From: Holophagales bacterium UBA2201
GTDB lineage: Bacteria > Acidobacteriota > Thermoanaerobaculia > UBA2201
Reading direction: 5' to 3'
Length of the DNA: 20,511 bases
Assembly (NCBI GenBank): GCA_002327305.1
Contig: DCUZ01000114.1
Coordinates: forward strand, 1-20,511
Shown: positions 6,260 through 13,856 of the stretch, piece by piece
Layout of the letters: every line of letters begins with the position of its first letter
Position numbering within the stretch: position 1 is the first letter of the stretch
Made by a program: the position numbers and the translations under genes
The notes under the pieces: model-generated
The model's input: the letters and a program-made list of their open reading frames with translations, nothing else
Database searches by the model: none
What the model was told of the DNA's origin: nothing

Positions 6260-7148
6260 CGCTTTCCGCCTTGGGCGGAGGGGGATGGATTTCCTGCTCC
6301 AGCCGGCCGGGCAGGGTGAGGACGAACCGCCCGATGGCGTCCCGGGTCCGGCGGAAGGCCTCCAGGATGGCCTCGGGCGAGCCGGCCCCCCGCAAGGGAT
6401 TGGGGAAGCCCTGCGGCAACCAGCGGGCGGGCGTGGAAAGCGCAATCTGTTCCATGCGGATATCATCGCACAGGGGAATGACCAGGTCAACGCGCAGATC
6501 GTAAAACTCCGCCAAACTCTTGGATTTCTGGCCCCTCAAGTCCACCCCGGCCTCCTTCATGACCGTGACCGCCAGAGGATGGATGGGTTCGGCGCGCAGG
6601 CCGGCCGAGACGGCGTCCAGGCGGTCCTTCCAGAGGTACCGCGCCCACCCCTCCGCCATCTGGCTGCAACAGGCGTTGCCCTGGCACAGGAACAGGACGC
6701 GGCTCTTGGACGCAGCGGCTCCGCCGGCTATTTCGTCTCCCAACATGTTGAGCGCGCAGGCGACCGATCTTTGGAGCAATTCGTCTGTGATTTGAGTGCT
6801 TCCCTTCACACATCCCAAGGCATCCAAAGAGAGGTGCCTCGCGCCGATGATCCCCTGCCGGACCAGCAGTTCCCGGGCGCAATGGGACGGGCACCCGTCG
6901 AGCACCAACACCTGCCGCGCCCGCAGGCATCGGGCCAGGATATCCGCTTTCCCCGCTCCGACGGCCGAAGCCGAGACCATTTGAATCGAGGGGTATCGGA
7001 CCAATCGTCCGGCCGCTTGGAGCGTCAGGCCCCCCACATCCGATACCCCGGAACAGGCGATCACCAGGGTCCCGCCCGGGCCGGAGCGGCCGTCCTGCGC
7101 CCCCGATAACGGTGCCCCGTTCCCCGCTTCGCTTTCGGCCTTGCTCAT
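6234..7148 (-). CDS. Fusion of DGC putative zinc-binding domain and ArsC-like (LMW phosphatase-fold) domain
   Basis: A protein of about 304 residues. A GTG at 7151 directly precedes the ATG at 7148; AAAGGA (7158-7163) serves either. Residues ~28-137 match the DGC family: LVIACSGVSDVG, LVLDGCPSHCARELL and ALGCVKG. The usual CSGCS is CSGVS here. Residues ~149-285 align with thioredoxin-coupled arsenate reductase: RVLFLCQGNACCSQMAEGW, DAVSAGLRAEPIHPLAV, VDLVIPLCDD and GFPNP. Key residues differ: the CX5R loop arginine is Cys161, the second resolving cysteine is absent (no Cys follows C227 in that segment), and the catalytic DP aspartate is Asn. Classical arsenate reduction is therefore doubtful. 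The gene leads a two-gene operon with the ArsR repressor; no arsenite pump lies nearby. A sensor, metal carrier or altered redox role is possible but not shown. Confidence 0.82.
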   Translation of the reverse strand: MSKAESEAGNGAPLSGAQDGRSGPGGTLVIACSGVSDVGGLTLQAAGRLVRYPSIQMVSASAVGAGKADILARCLRARQVLVLDGCPSHCARELLVRQGIIGARHLSLDALGCVKGSTQITDELLQRSVACALNMLGDEIAGGAAASKSRVLFLCQGNACCSQMAEGWARYLWKDRLDAVSAGLRAEPIHPLAVTVMKEAGVDLRGQKSKSLAEFYDLRVDLVIPLCDDIRMEQIALSTPARWLPQGFPNPLRGAGSPEAILEAFRRTRDAIGRFVLTLPGRLEQEIHPPPPKAESDAPPGCRA

Positions 7149-7249
7149 CACAACGGGTCCTTTCGTCTTCCTAACGATTGCGGTATCCGGTCTTGCCGGA
7201 CATCAACAGCCCCATGATGACTATCTGCCTTCTTACGCTCCATTGAAAC

Positions 7250-7277
7250 ATTATAAACCGTCATAAGCCCGTGTCAA
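7250..7277 (-). promoter_or_regulatory. Sigma-70 promoter of the arsC-like/arsR operon
   Basis: Read on the minus strand, TTGACA (7277-7272) is followed after 16 bases by TATAAT (7255-7250): both hexamers are perfect consensus. Transcription would start near 7243, leaving a leader of about 95 bases with a small TCCGG/CCGGA hairpin. TTAT/ATAA half-sites within the spacer are a possible ArsR operator, but this dyad is weak. Confidence 0.8.
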
Positions 7278-7480
7278 GAGAAAACCCGACGGTGGCCTGC
7301 ATCTTTGCCACATTCAGCCCCCTTGATTTGGCTCCGGCGCCAGCGGCTCCCCTAATGCCGGGGTATTCGGTTGATAATACGAATCTTACTCTCTTCCGCA
7401 AGAAGCAGGAATCTCCATCGTTTATATTATTCTAATGCAATATTTCTATTCCCTTCTATAAAATATCAACAACAAGACCC

Positions 7481-7510
7481 TTGACAATCCTAACTACATG
7501 CATGCATAAT
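7481..7510 (+). promoter_or_regulatory. Promoter of the cytochrome/porin operon
   Basis: TTGACA (7481-7486), an 18-base spacer and CATAAT (7505-7510). The stretch immediately upstream (7420-7475) is strongly AT-rich in a GC-rich genome, like an UP element. The expected start, near 7517, leaves a leader of about 190 bases before the first gene. Bases 7278-7419, between the two divergent promoters, hold nothing I recognise. Confidence 0.65.
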
Positions 7511-7528
7511 CTTACCATGCATCGTAAG
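7511..7528. promoter_or_regulatory. Near-perfect 18-base palindrome over the expected transcription start
   Basis: CTTACCATGCATCGTAAG matches its reverse complement at 16 of 18 positions, with CTTAC/GTAAG arms and an ATGCAT centre. It begins directly after the -10 hexamer, the classic place for a repressor operator. A second palindrome, ATGCATGCAT (7498-7507), overlaps the -10. Dyad and position are seen; the binding protein is unknown. Confidence 0.5.
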
Positions 7529-7710
7529 GTTCGGCTGAGTTGGAAGGTTAAACGACACCTCCCCCCGGGGGTCAGGTGTGCTCGCCGCTCAGCCTGCCGA
7601 TCCCGTGCCTCCCTGTTTTGGGCCCAGGCGCCGGCCAAAGCGCCATGACAGGGCGGTTTGGTGTTCATCCATAGCGTTCTAATGTCAACTAAATTTTAGG
7701 AGGGATTGCA
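7529..7710 (+). other. Long 5' leader of the cytochrome operon
   Basis: About 180 untranslated bases. ACACCT (7555-7560) and AGGTGT (7574-7579) flank a CCCCCC/GGGGG run, giving a stable hairpin. No riboswitch class could be matched by eye. TAGGAGGG at 7697-7704 is the ribosome binding site for the gene at 7711. Confidence 0.4.
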
Positions 7711-8508
7711 ATGGACAAGGATTTATCGAGAAGGAATTTTCTGGGATCCGTCGCGGGACTGGCGGGGGTGGCCGCCCTGCCGTCACTGAACCTGTTTTCC
7801 GGCCACGAGCGCCTGCTCAGCGCGGACGACCCCGCCTGGCCGGCCCCCTACACGCCGCTGGATCCGATCGAGGTAATGAAACTGGCCCACGACACCTTCT
7901 GGAACGGAGGGTGCGGCTACGGGTCGTTCCATGCATTCGTCAAGATCCTGCGGGACCAGATCGGGGCCCCCTACACCTACATCCCCACCCAGATGCTGAA
8001 GTTCGGCAAGGGCGGCGTTCTGGAGACCGGGACCCTCTGCGGCGCCCTCACCGGGACCCTGGCGGCGGTCAACCTGGTGAGCCAAAAGTGGGACAAGATC
8101 TGCAACGAGCTCATCCATTGGTATTCGCAAACCTACCTGCCCACCGACCTCAGCAACCAGATGGCGGTCAACCATGAATTCGATGTCATCAAGCATGAGG
8201 GCCCCATCGAGCAGTCCTTGAGCCATTCTCCGCTCTGCCACGTTTCCATCGCCCGCTGGTGCACCCTCACGGGAGCGACGGTCATCTCCAACCACCGGAA
8301 GGAGCGCTGCGGCCGGATCACGGCGGATTGCATCGGCAAGGCCGTTGAACTGCTCAACCAGGAGTACGCGGGTCAGTACGCCCAGGCCTTCCACGCGGAC
8401 GAGGAGACCGAGAAGTGCCTGTCCTGCCACGGCCCCAAATCGGAGATGGCCAACGTCCAGTCGGAGATGTCCTGCGGCCAGTGCCACGGCAATCCCCATG
8501 CCGAATGA
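7711..8508 (+). CDS. Tat-exported split-Soret / C-GCAxxG-C-C dihaem cytochrome
   Basis: A 265-residue protein. LSRRNFLGSVAGLAGVAAL (from residue 5) is a twin-arginine signal, so it is exported folded to the periplasm. The central domain has the spaced cysteines of the C-GCAxxG-C-C redox family: GGCGYG (C68), TLCGALTG (C110), then C176 and C184, with further C131, C200 and C207. These probably hold an iron-sulphur cluster. The C-terminus carries two CxxCH haem-c sites, CLSCH (236-240) and CGQCH (255-259). This is the layout of the split-Soret cytochrome c described from Desulfovibrio, where paired haems sit at a dimer interface. Tat export fits a cofactor loaded before export. It is first in an operon with a decahaem cytochrome (19 bases downstream) and an outer-membrane porin, so a role as their periplasmic electron partner is inferred. 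Confidence 0.85.
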   Translation: MDKDLSRRNFLGSVAGLAGVAALPSLNLFSGHERLLSADDPAWPAPYTPLDPIEVMKLAHDTFWNGGCGYGSFHAFVKILRDQIGAPYTYIPTQMLKFGKGGVLETGTLCGALTGTLAAVNLVSQKWDKICNELIHWYSQTYLPTDLSNQMAVNHEFDVIKHEGPIEQSLSHSPLCHVSIARWCTLTGATVISNHRKERCGRITADCIGKAVELLNQEYAGQYAQAFHADEETEKCLSCHGPKSEMANVQSEMSCGQCHGNPHAE

Positions 8509-8527
8509 TCGGGATCGGGGGTGAATA

Positions 8528-9433
8528 ATGAGACGGCATAGGATAGCCCAACCGGCGCTTGCGCCCTTACTGATCCTCGGTTTCCTGCTCCTCCCCGCGG
8601 GGTCCGCTTTTTCAATGACGGCCTCGTCGAGCGCGGATTACATCGGGATCCAAGAGTGCCGGGGATGCCACGAAGACGCGGCGGCCTCCTACGGCGCCTC
8701 CCTGCACGGACAAAAGGGATTCACGCAGAAATCCGACCACGCTTGTGAAGCCTGCCACGGCCCCGGGGGCGACCACGCCGCCGCGGGCGGCGACGCATCA
8801 ACGATCACCTCGTTCTCCAAGAAAACCAGGTCGGCGGGCAATGCGGCATGCCTGCAATGCCACGAACAGGGGGCGGTCATGCATTTCGCCGGCGGCATCC
8901 ATGACGCGCGGAAGGTCTCATGCACCGACTGCCACCGGATCCACCATCCCGGGCAGGGCGCCGAACTGCTGAAGGCGACGGACGAGATTGCGCTGTGCCT
9001 GACCTGCCACCACACGATGCGTTCCGATTTGATGAAGGCCTCCCATCATCCCATGCGGGAGGGAAAAATGACCTGCTCCGACTGTCACAACCCGCACGGC
9101 TCCACGACCGACGCTCTGGTGGCCGGCGATTCGATCAACGACAAGTGCTACGAATGCCACGCCGAAAAGCGGGGGCCGTTCCTGTGGGACCATGTCCCCG
9201 CCCGCGAAGATTGCACACACTGTCATGACCCGCACGGATCGAACCACCAGCGCCTCCTCAATGCCCGGGTCCCCTATCTGTGCCAGCGGTGCCATTCCGA
9301 GCCGCGCCATCCGGGAACCCTGTATGACGCATCCAACGTGAACACCCGCGCGATCTACAACCGCGCCTGCCTGAACTGCCACGCGACCGTCCACGGGTCC
9401 AACCACCCGTCCGGGCAGACCTTCATGCGATGA
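8528..9433 (+). CDS. Decahaem c-type cytochrome, MtrA/DmsE-like
   Basis: A 301-residue protein with a Sec signal peptide (about residues 1-29, hydrophobic LLILGFLLLPAG). It has exactly ten CxxCH sites, at C44, C73, C108, C132, C157, C183, C207, C229, C252 and C281. They are evenly spread, with many extra histidines in CHNPHG and CHDPHG contexts for bis-His ligation. Length and haem number match the MtrA/DmsE family, which sits inside an MtrB barrel and carries electrons across the outer membrane. The ATG at 8528 has a weak GGGGGTG ribosome site, and the gene lies 19 bases after the Tat cytochrome. It is followed after 10 bases by the MtrB-like gene, its expected partner. No outer-surface MtrC/OmcA-type cytochrome follows. 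Confidence 0.93.
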   Translation: MRRHRIAQPALAPLLILGFLLLPAGSAFSMTASSSADYIGIQECRGCHEDAAASYGASLHGQKGFTQKSDHACEACHGPGGDHAAAGGDASTITSFSKKTRSAGNAACLQCHEQGAVMHFAGGIHDARKVSCTDCHRIHHPGQGAELLKATDEIALCLTCHHTMRSDLMKASHHPMREGKMTCSDCHNPHGSTTDALVAGDSINDKCYECHAEKRGPFLWDHVPAREDCTHCHDPHGSNHQRLLNARVPYLCQRCHSEPRHPGTLYDASNVNTRAIYNRACLNCHATVHGSNHPSGQTFMR

Positions 9434-9443
9434 GGAGGCGGAG

Positions 9444-11657
9444 ATGAAAACAACAAGAGCATTTTGGGCGCTGTTGGTGATGGTATTGCTGGCGCTTTCC
9501 CTCTGCGCGCAGGAACAGGATCCCCAGGTCACCGGCGAGGCGGCGATCGGCGCCAACGAGGTCAATGCCAAGGACGGGGAAGCCGCGCGATTCACCGAGT
9601 ACCGGGAAATCCCGGACGGTCTCGCGTTCAGCCTGTTCGACATCCGGCTGAAGTCGGCCGATTATTATCTGGGGCTGAAGGCCGAGGACGCGGGCCAGTC
9701 GGACGAGCGGTACGATCTGGCGTACAACCGGTACGGCAAGTTCCGCCTGGATTACCGGTGGGACCGGATCCCGCACAATTTCAGCACCGGCGCGGTGACG
9801 CCCTACACCGAGGCCTCCCCCGGCGTCTGGACCCTCCCCGACGGACTCCAGAGCCAATTACAGGGCATCCTGGGCGACAACGGGACCAACCTGCCGCTGG
9901 CCATGGACGTCCTCTCCGACGCCCTGACGAACGCCCACGGCACGCCGTTGGGACTGGAGCGCCGGCGGCAGGAACTGGATGTGGACTATTCACTCTCCAC
10001 CCCCATGACCCTGTCCCTCAATTACCAGAATGAATCCAAAGAAGGATATCGGGCCATCGGGGCCCCCCTGGGGTTCGGCAATGTCATCGAACTGCCCGAA
10101 ACGGTGGATCAAAACACCCGCCAGGGTGAGATCAAGCTGACCTACTCCCAAAAGAACATGAGCATGGACTTCGGCATTGCCCCCTCCAAATTCGAGAACA
10201 GTGTCTCCAGGATGCTCTGGGACAACCCCTACCGTCTCACCGACCAGGCGTCCCCCGGGGAGCTCACCTATCTCCTGGGGAACGGCAGCGGCACCGGCCA
10301 GATGGCACTGGCCCCGGATAACGAAGCCGCCAAGTACTTCTTTAACGGCAGTTTCAAGGTCCTGAAAACGACCCGCATCCGCGCCTCCCTCTCCTACACC
10401 CAATTGACCCAGGACGCCGACCTGTTGCCCTACACCGTCAACACCGGCCTGGAAGGCGCCTATGCGGGGGCGCTCTCGGCGCCGCGGGAAGCCGCGGATC
10501 TGGGCGCCGACATCACGAACGCCGCCTTGACCCTCCACTCGGCGCTCACCCGCTCCCTTGCCCTCAACGCCGGCTACAAGTATTACGACTACGACGATTC
10601 CAGCAAGGCCCTCTCCATTCCGGGGCACGCCATCCTGGACCAGAACTGGGTGGATGAGCCGGTGGACATCGGGTTCCTCGGCTATACCCGGGAGTCCTAT
10701 TACGCGAACCTCGCGTGGACCGTCTGGAACTTCACCACGATCGAGGGCGGCTACAAGAGCAGGACGATGGAGCGGGAACGGGCGGACCTCAACGAGGGGA
10801 AGAACACGGAGAACACCCTCTACCTCGCCGCCATCACCGACCCCCTGGACTGGCTGTCCTTCCGGGGGACCTATTCCATCTCCGACCGCGAATGGTCCCT
10901 GGAGAACGGGGGCAACGCGGTCTATCCGGTCCGCAACGACGCCCTGTTCGCCTTCCGCCGGTACCACGAGGCCGAGCGCGCACGGGAGGAGTTGACGCTG
11001 GATCTGACCCTCATGCCGATGGACAACCTCGGTCTCTCCTTCGTTTATCTGACCGCACTCAACAACTACGAGCAGTCTCAGTACGGCCTGGAATCCGACG
11101 ACCACCGCTCCTTCTCGTTCGACGCGAACTACACCCTCGGCAAGCATAACTTCTATGCCTTCTACGCCACGGAGGAGAACAAAGGCCTCCAAAGCGCAAG
11201 GAAAACGACCTTGCCGCCACTGGATGTGATCTCCAACGACCCGTTGAACGACTGGACGGCCATCCTTGTGGATGACACCACCACCTACGGCGGAGGACTG
11301 GACCTGGCGTTCATGAACGATAGGCTCCATCTCGACCTGTCCTACAGCCATTCAAAAACCGACGGAAAGCCCCTCCTGACCTCCCCCGCGGGAGGAAATC
11401 CCGACGCCGCCATCACCTTCACGGAAGGGCTCGACAGCACGGAGTACACCGTCGCCAAGGCCCAGTTGATCTACAAGTTCAACGACCGTTTGAAGATGTC
11501 CATCGGACAATGGTACGAGGAGTACACGCTCGACGATATCTTCCGGAGCGATATCGCGGTGGACATGGTCCACGAGGGCTATGCCTTCTATCTCGGCGCC
11601 TCCGATCCGGATTACAAGTATCTGGTTTCCTTCGTCCAGTTGATCTACAGCTGGTAG
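9444..11657 (+). CDS. MtrB/PioB-family outer-membrane porin
   Basis: A 737-residue protein with a signal peptide (about 1-22, ending LSLCA) and a body of alternating amphipathic, aromatic-rich segments typical of a large beta-barrel. It ends in LVSFVQLIYSW, a C-terminal strand with a terminal aromatic for outer-membrane assembly. An early block (YNRYGKFRLDYRWDRIPHNF) resembles the conserved start of the MtrB/PioB family. Length is near that of the family (about 650-850). The GGAGGCGGAG ribosome site directly follows the stop of the decahaem gene. Unlike Shewanella MtrB it has no N-terminal CxxC pair; its only cysteine lies in the signal peptide. It should sheath the decahaem protein to form a transmembrane electron wire. 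Direction of electron flow (metal reduction or oxidation) cannot be told. Confidence 0.9.
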   Translation: MKTTRAFWALLVMVLLALSLCAQEQDPQVTGEAAIGANEVNAKDGEAARFTEYREIPDGLAFSLFDIRLKSADYYLGLKAEDAGQSDERYDLAYNRYGKFRLDYRWDRIPHNFSTGAVTPYTEASPGVWTLPDGLQSQLQGILGDNGTNLPLAMDVLSDALTNAHGTPLGLERRRQELDVDYSLSTPMTLSLNYQNESKEGYRAIGAPLGFGNVIELPETVDQNTRQGEIKLTYSQKNMSMDFGIAPSKFENSVSRMLWDNPYRLTDQASPGELTYLLGNGSGTGQMALAPDNEAAKYFFNGSFKVLKTTRIRASLSYTQLTQDADLLPYTVNTGLEGAYAGALSAPREAADLGADITNAALTLHSALTRSLALNAGYKYYDYDDSSKALSIPGHAILDQNWVDEPVDIGFLGYTRESYYANLAWTVWNFTTIEGGYKSRTMERERADLNEGKNTENTLYLAAITDPLDWLSFRGTYSISDREWSLENGGNAVYPVRNDALFAFRRYHEAERAREELTLDLTLMPMDNLGLSFVYLTALNNYEQSQYGLESDDHRSFSFDANYTLGKHNFYAFYATEENKGLQSARKTTLPPLDVISNDPLNDWTAILVDDTTTYGGGLDLAFMNDRLHLDLSYSHSKTDGKPLLTSPAGGNPDAAITFTEGLDSTEYTVAKAQLIYKFNDRLKMSIGQWYEEYTLDDIFRSDIAVDMVHEGYAFYLGASDPDYKYLVSFVQLIYSW

Positions 11658-11675
11658 CCGTTCCCGTCACCCTCA

Positions 11676-11719
11676 GCCCCCGGCGCGGCGCAACACCCCG
11701 CGCCGGGGGCGATTGCTTT
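11676..11719 (+). terminator. Strong terminator hairpin after the cytochrome/porin operon
   Basis: GCCCCCGGCGCGG (11676-11688) pairs perfectly with CCGCGCCGGGGGC (11698-11710) around a 9-base loop, and TTTT follows at 11716-11719. It lies 18 bases after the porin stop. The T-run is short and six bases away, so termination efficiency is uncertain. Confidence 0.75.
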
Positions 11720-11798
11720 TCCCTCACCCCCGCCGACTCCGCGGCATACCCCTCGCAACGGAAGCACCGCGCGCGCTGACTTGATACAATAGGGCGTG

Positions 11799-13856
11799 AT
11801 GCGCCGCGCCGTCGTCTTCAGCGCCCTTGGTTTGTTGCTTCTGCTGGGACTATTCAAGTTCCCGGTCCCCATCTACCGCGACCACACCTTCCTCCACTTT
11901 CCCGTCTGGGAAGTGGCCGCCCAGTCGGAGGGGTTCTTCTTCCCCCTCTCCAACCCCTACCTCAACCACGGAGCGCCGATGGCCTCCGACCCCAACCACC
12001 TTCTGCTCTATCCCACGGCCTGGCTGTTGAAATTCCTCACGGCCCAGCAGGCCTACAGCATTCACTTCTTCGGCCACGCCCTGCTGTCTTTCTGGCTCAT
12101 GGCGTTCCTCCTGATGGGGCGCCTCGACCGGACGAAAGCCCTGATCCTGGCCGCGTTCTGGGTCCTTTCCGGGCCGTTCCTCTCGGCCTCCTCATCGCTG
12201 AACCTCTTCACCGCCTTCTGCTGGGTGCCTGGCATCATGCTCGCCGCGCAACGGGCCTCCATCCCCGGCCAGGTCCTGACCCTTTCGATGACGGCGCTCG
12301 CCGGTGAGCCCGTGATCGGCCTGGCGGCGGCGGCCCTGGCGCTCGTCTATTCGCCGAACCGGAAGCGGACGCTGGTCGCCCTCGGGTTGACCGCCCTACT
12401 GTTTCTCCCGTTCTTCATGTTTCTCCACGAGGCCTTCGCCTACTCCACCCGGATGATGGGAGGGCAGACCTGGCGGACGGCCTTAAACGCCTCCCTCAAC
12501 CCCGCGCGCCTGCCGGAGGCGCTCCTGCCGTTCCTCTTCGGCGTTCCCGGGACGCGGGCGGGGTGGGCATCGTTCCTCAATCCCAAGGATTTCCTCCTCC
12601 CCACCCTCGGGATGCTCTGGCTGGCCTTTGCCCTGTTCGAGGGCAAGCGCAAGGATTGGATCATCCTCATCGGCCTGCTTTTCCTGGGGCTGGGGTCGTT
12701 CAATCCCCTCGTGGCCGCCGCCTATAAAGCAATCCCCCAACTCGCCTGGCTCCGGTTCCCGGAGAAGTTCTTCCTCCTCGCGGCATTTCTCCTATGCTGG
12801 CGCGCGGTGGACCGGCCGCTAAAATACCGATGGCTGCCCTGGACGGGCCTTACCACCATTTTCGTTCTGCCCCTTTCCCCGGCGGCTGGCGCCCTTCTGC
12901 TCGCTTCCTGGGGAACGCTGTGGCTCTGGAGCACAAGCCGTCCCCGCTGGGCCCTTGCCCCCGGCCTGGCCTTCGGCCTGATGCTCGCGTTCTTTTCTGT
13001 GCCGCTGTCGTCGGACCTCTACTCGTTGCAGAAGCCCGAGCAGATGCTTCTTGAGCATTTGCAGGGCAAGCGCGTGCTCGACCAGCGAGACCCGTACAAA
13101 ATTCCGGAGGAGATGCGGGAGCGCTACCGCAGCGAACGCAAGTTGCTGGGCTTGCCTATCGAGCCACCCTTGAAAGAGCCCTACTTTCTCCGCCGCCGTC
13201 TTTTTCTCGCCCCTACTGGGATGGCCTATGGAATTAAATACGCCTTCGTGGAAAACACCTCCGGCTCTGGGCTCATCTATTACGATATGGTGCGGGACAT
13301 TGTGCCGTCACAGATGGCTAGAATAAGTTGGATTTACGACTTCCGGCAGTTGAGCGATCCACCAGTTCCGCCTGAAAAAGACTATAGATTGTTCAAGAAG
13401 GCAAAATGCTTTTCTTCTGTAGTAGATTTAATCGCACAAATCCAAGCGCCCGATTTTGATCCTGCAAAGGAAGTCATTTTATCTGGAGCATGCGAACCTT
13501 TGAATGGCAACACCGATTTCCATTGGCATATAAGAACTAACGAATTTCCTGATCAGCCAATATTAAGGGAATACAATTTTGGGGGGAGCGAGCCTGATTT
13601 GCCCAGTTGGGGTGTATGGGATCTTGCATGGAACCCACTAATAAAAGTCGCGCTTGACGGGAATAATACTAGACCATCATTGGCTTTTGGCGCCCTGCTC
13701 GCAGTCTATCTCCCTCCAGGAGGGCATAGCGTCGAATTATCCGAGCCCTATCCCCACTCCCTTCTGATTTTGCTGGCCCTCTTTTATGCTATGCTCCTCT
13801 CGGTCGCCCTACATTATTTGATTCGAGAACGCTTCATTTACGGAGGGACGCCATGA
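11799..13856 (+). CDS. Polytopic membrane protein, YfhO/GT-C-like
   Basis: About 685 residues. A GTG at 11796 precedes the ATG at 11799; no good ribosome site is present. TACAAT at 11785-11790 would place a transcript start almost at the ATG, so leaderless expression is possible. About a dozen hydrophobic helices fill residues 1-410. A conserved-looking segment after the first helix (YRDHTFLHFPVW, then PLSNPYLNHGAPMASDPN) recalls YfhO-type proteins and GT-C glycosyltransferases, with acidic residues in the first loop. A soluble stretch (about 410-640) and a last helix (SLLILLALFYAMLLSVAL) follow. The 3' third is much lower in GC than the rest. The stop overlaps the next start (ATGA), and a GT2 glycosyltransferase lies downstream, so a glycan or lipid-linked sugar role is likely but unproven. 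Confidence 0.65.
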   Translation: MRRAVVFSALGLLLLLGLFKFPVPIYRDHTFLHFPVWEVAAQSEGFFFPLSNPYLNHGAPMASDPNHLLLYPTAWLLKFLTAQQAYSIHFFGHALLSFWLMAFLLMGRLDRTKALILAAFWVLSGPFLSASSSLNLFTAFCWVPGIMLAAQRASIPGQVLTLSMTALAGEPVIGLAAAALALVYSPNRKRTLVALGLTALLFLPFFMFLHEAFAYSTRMMGGQTWRTALNASLNPARLPEALLPFLFGVPGTRAGWASFLNPKDFLLPTLGMLWLAFALFEGKRKDWIILIGLLFLGLGSFNPLVAAAYKAIPQLAWLRFPEKFFLLAAFLLCWRAVDRPLKYRWLPWTGLTTIFVLPLSPAAGALLLASWGTLWLWSTSRPRWALAPGLAFGLMLAFFSVPLSSDLYSLQKPEQMLLEHLQGKRVLDQRDPYKIPEEMRERYRSERKLLGLPIEPPLKEPYFLRRRLFLAPTGMAYGIKYAFVENTSGSGLIYYDMVRDIVPSQMARISWIYDFRQLSDPPVPPEKDYRLFKKAKCFSSVVDLIAQIQAPDFDPAKEVILSGACEPLNGNTDFHWHIRTNEFPDQPILREYNFGGSEPDLPSWGVWDLAWNPLIKVALDGNNTRPSLAFGALLAVYLPPGGHSVELSEPYPHSLLILLALFYAMLLSVALHYLIRERFIYGGTP

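Noticed and set aside
6260..6490. N-terminal extension of the ArsR-like protein
   Set aside because: The extra 77 residues overlap the ArsC-like gene in another frame and are not protein-like. The ATG at 6259 gives a normal-length regulator.
7456..7668. Minus-strand 70-codon frame in the leader region
   Set aside because: It runs across the promoter and leader of the cytochrome operon with no ribosome site or recognisable product.
7529..7710. Riboswitch in the cytochrome operon leader (c-di-GMP, cobalamin and Moco considered)
   Set aside because: No conserved core of these classes could be matched by eye; only a simple hairpin is seen.
9990..11351. Minus-strand frame of 453 codons opposite the porin gene
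   Set aside because: Val/Gly/Glu-rich shadow of the beta-barrel codons, with no family features.
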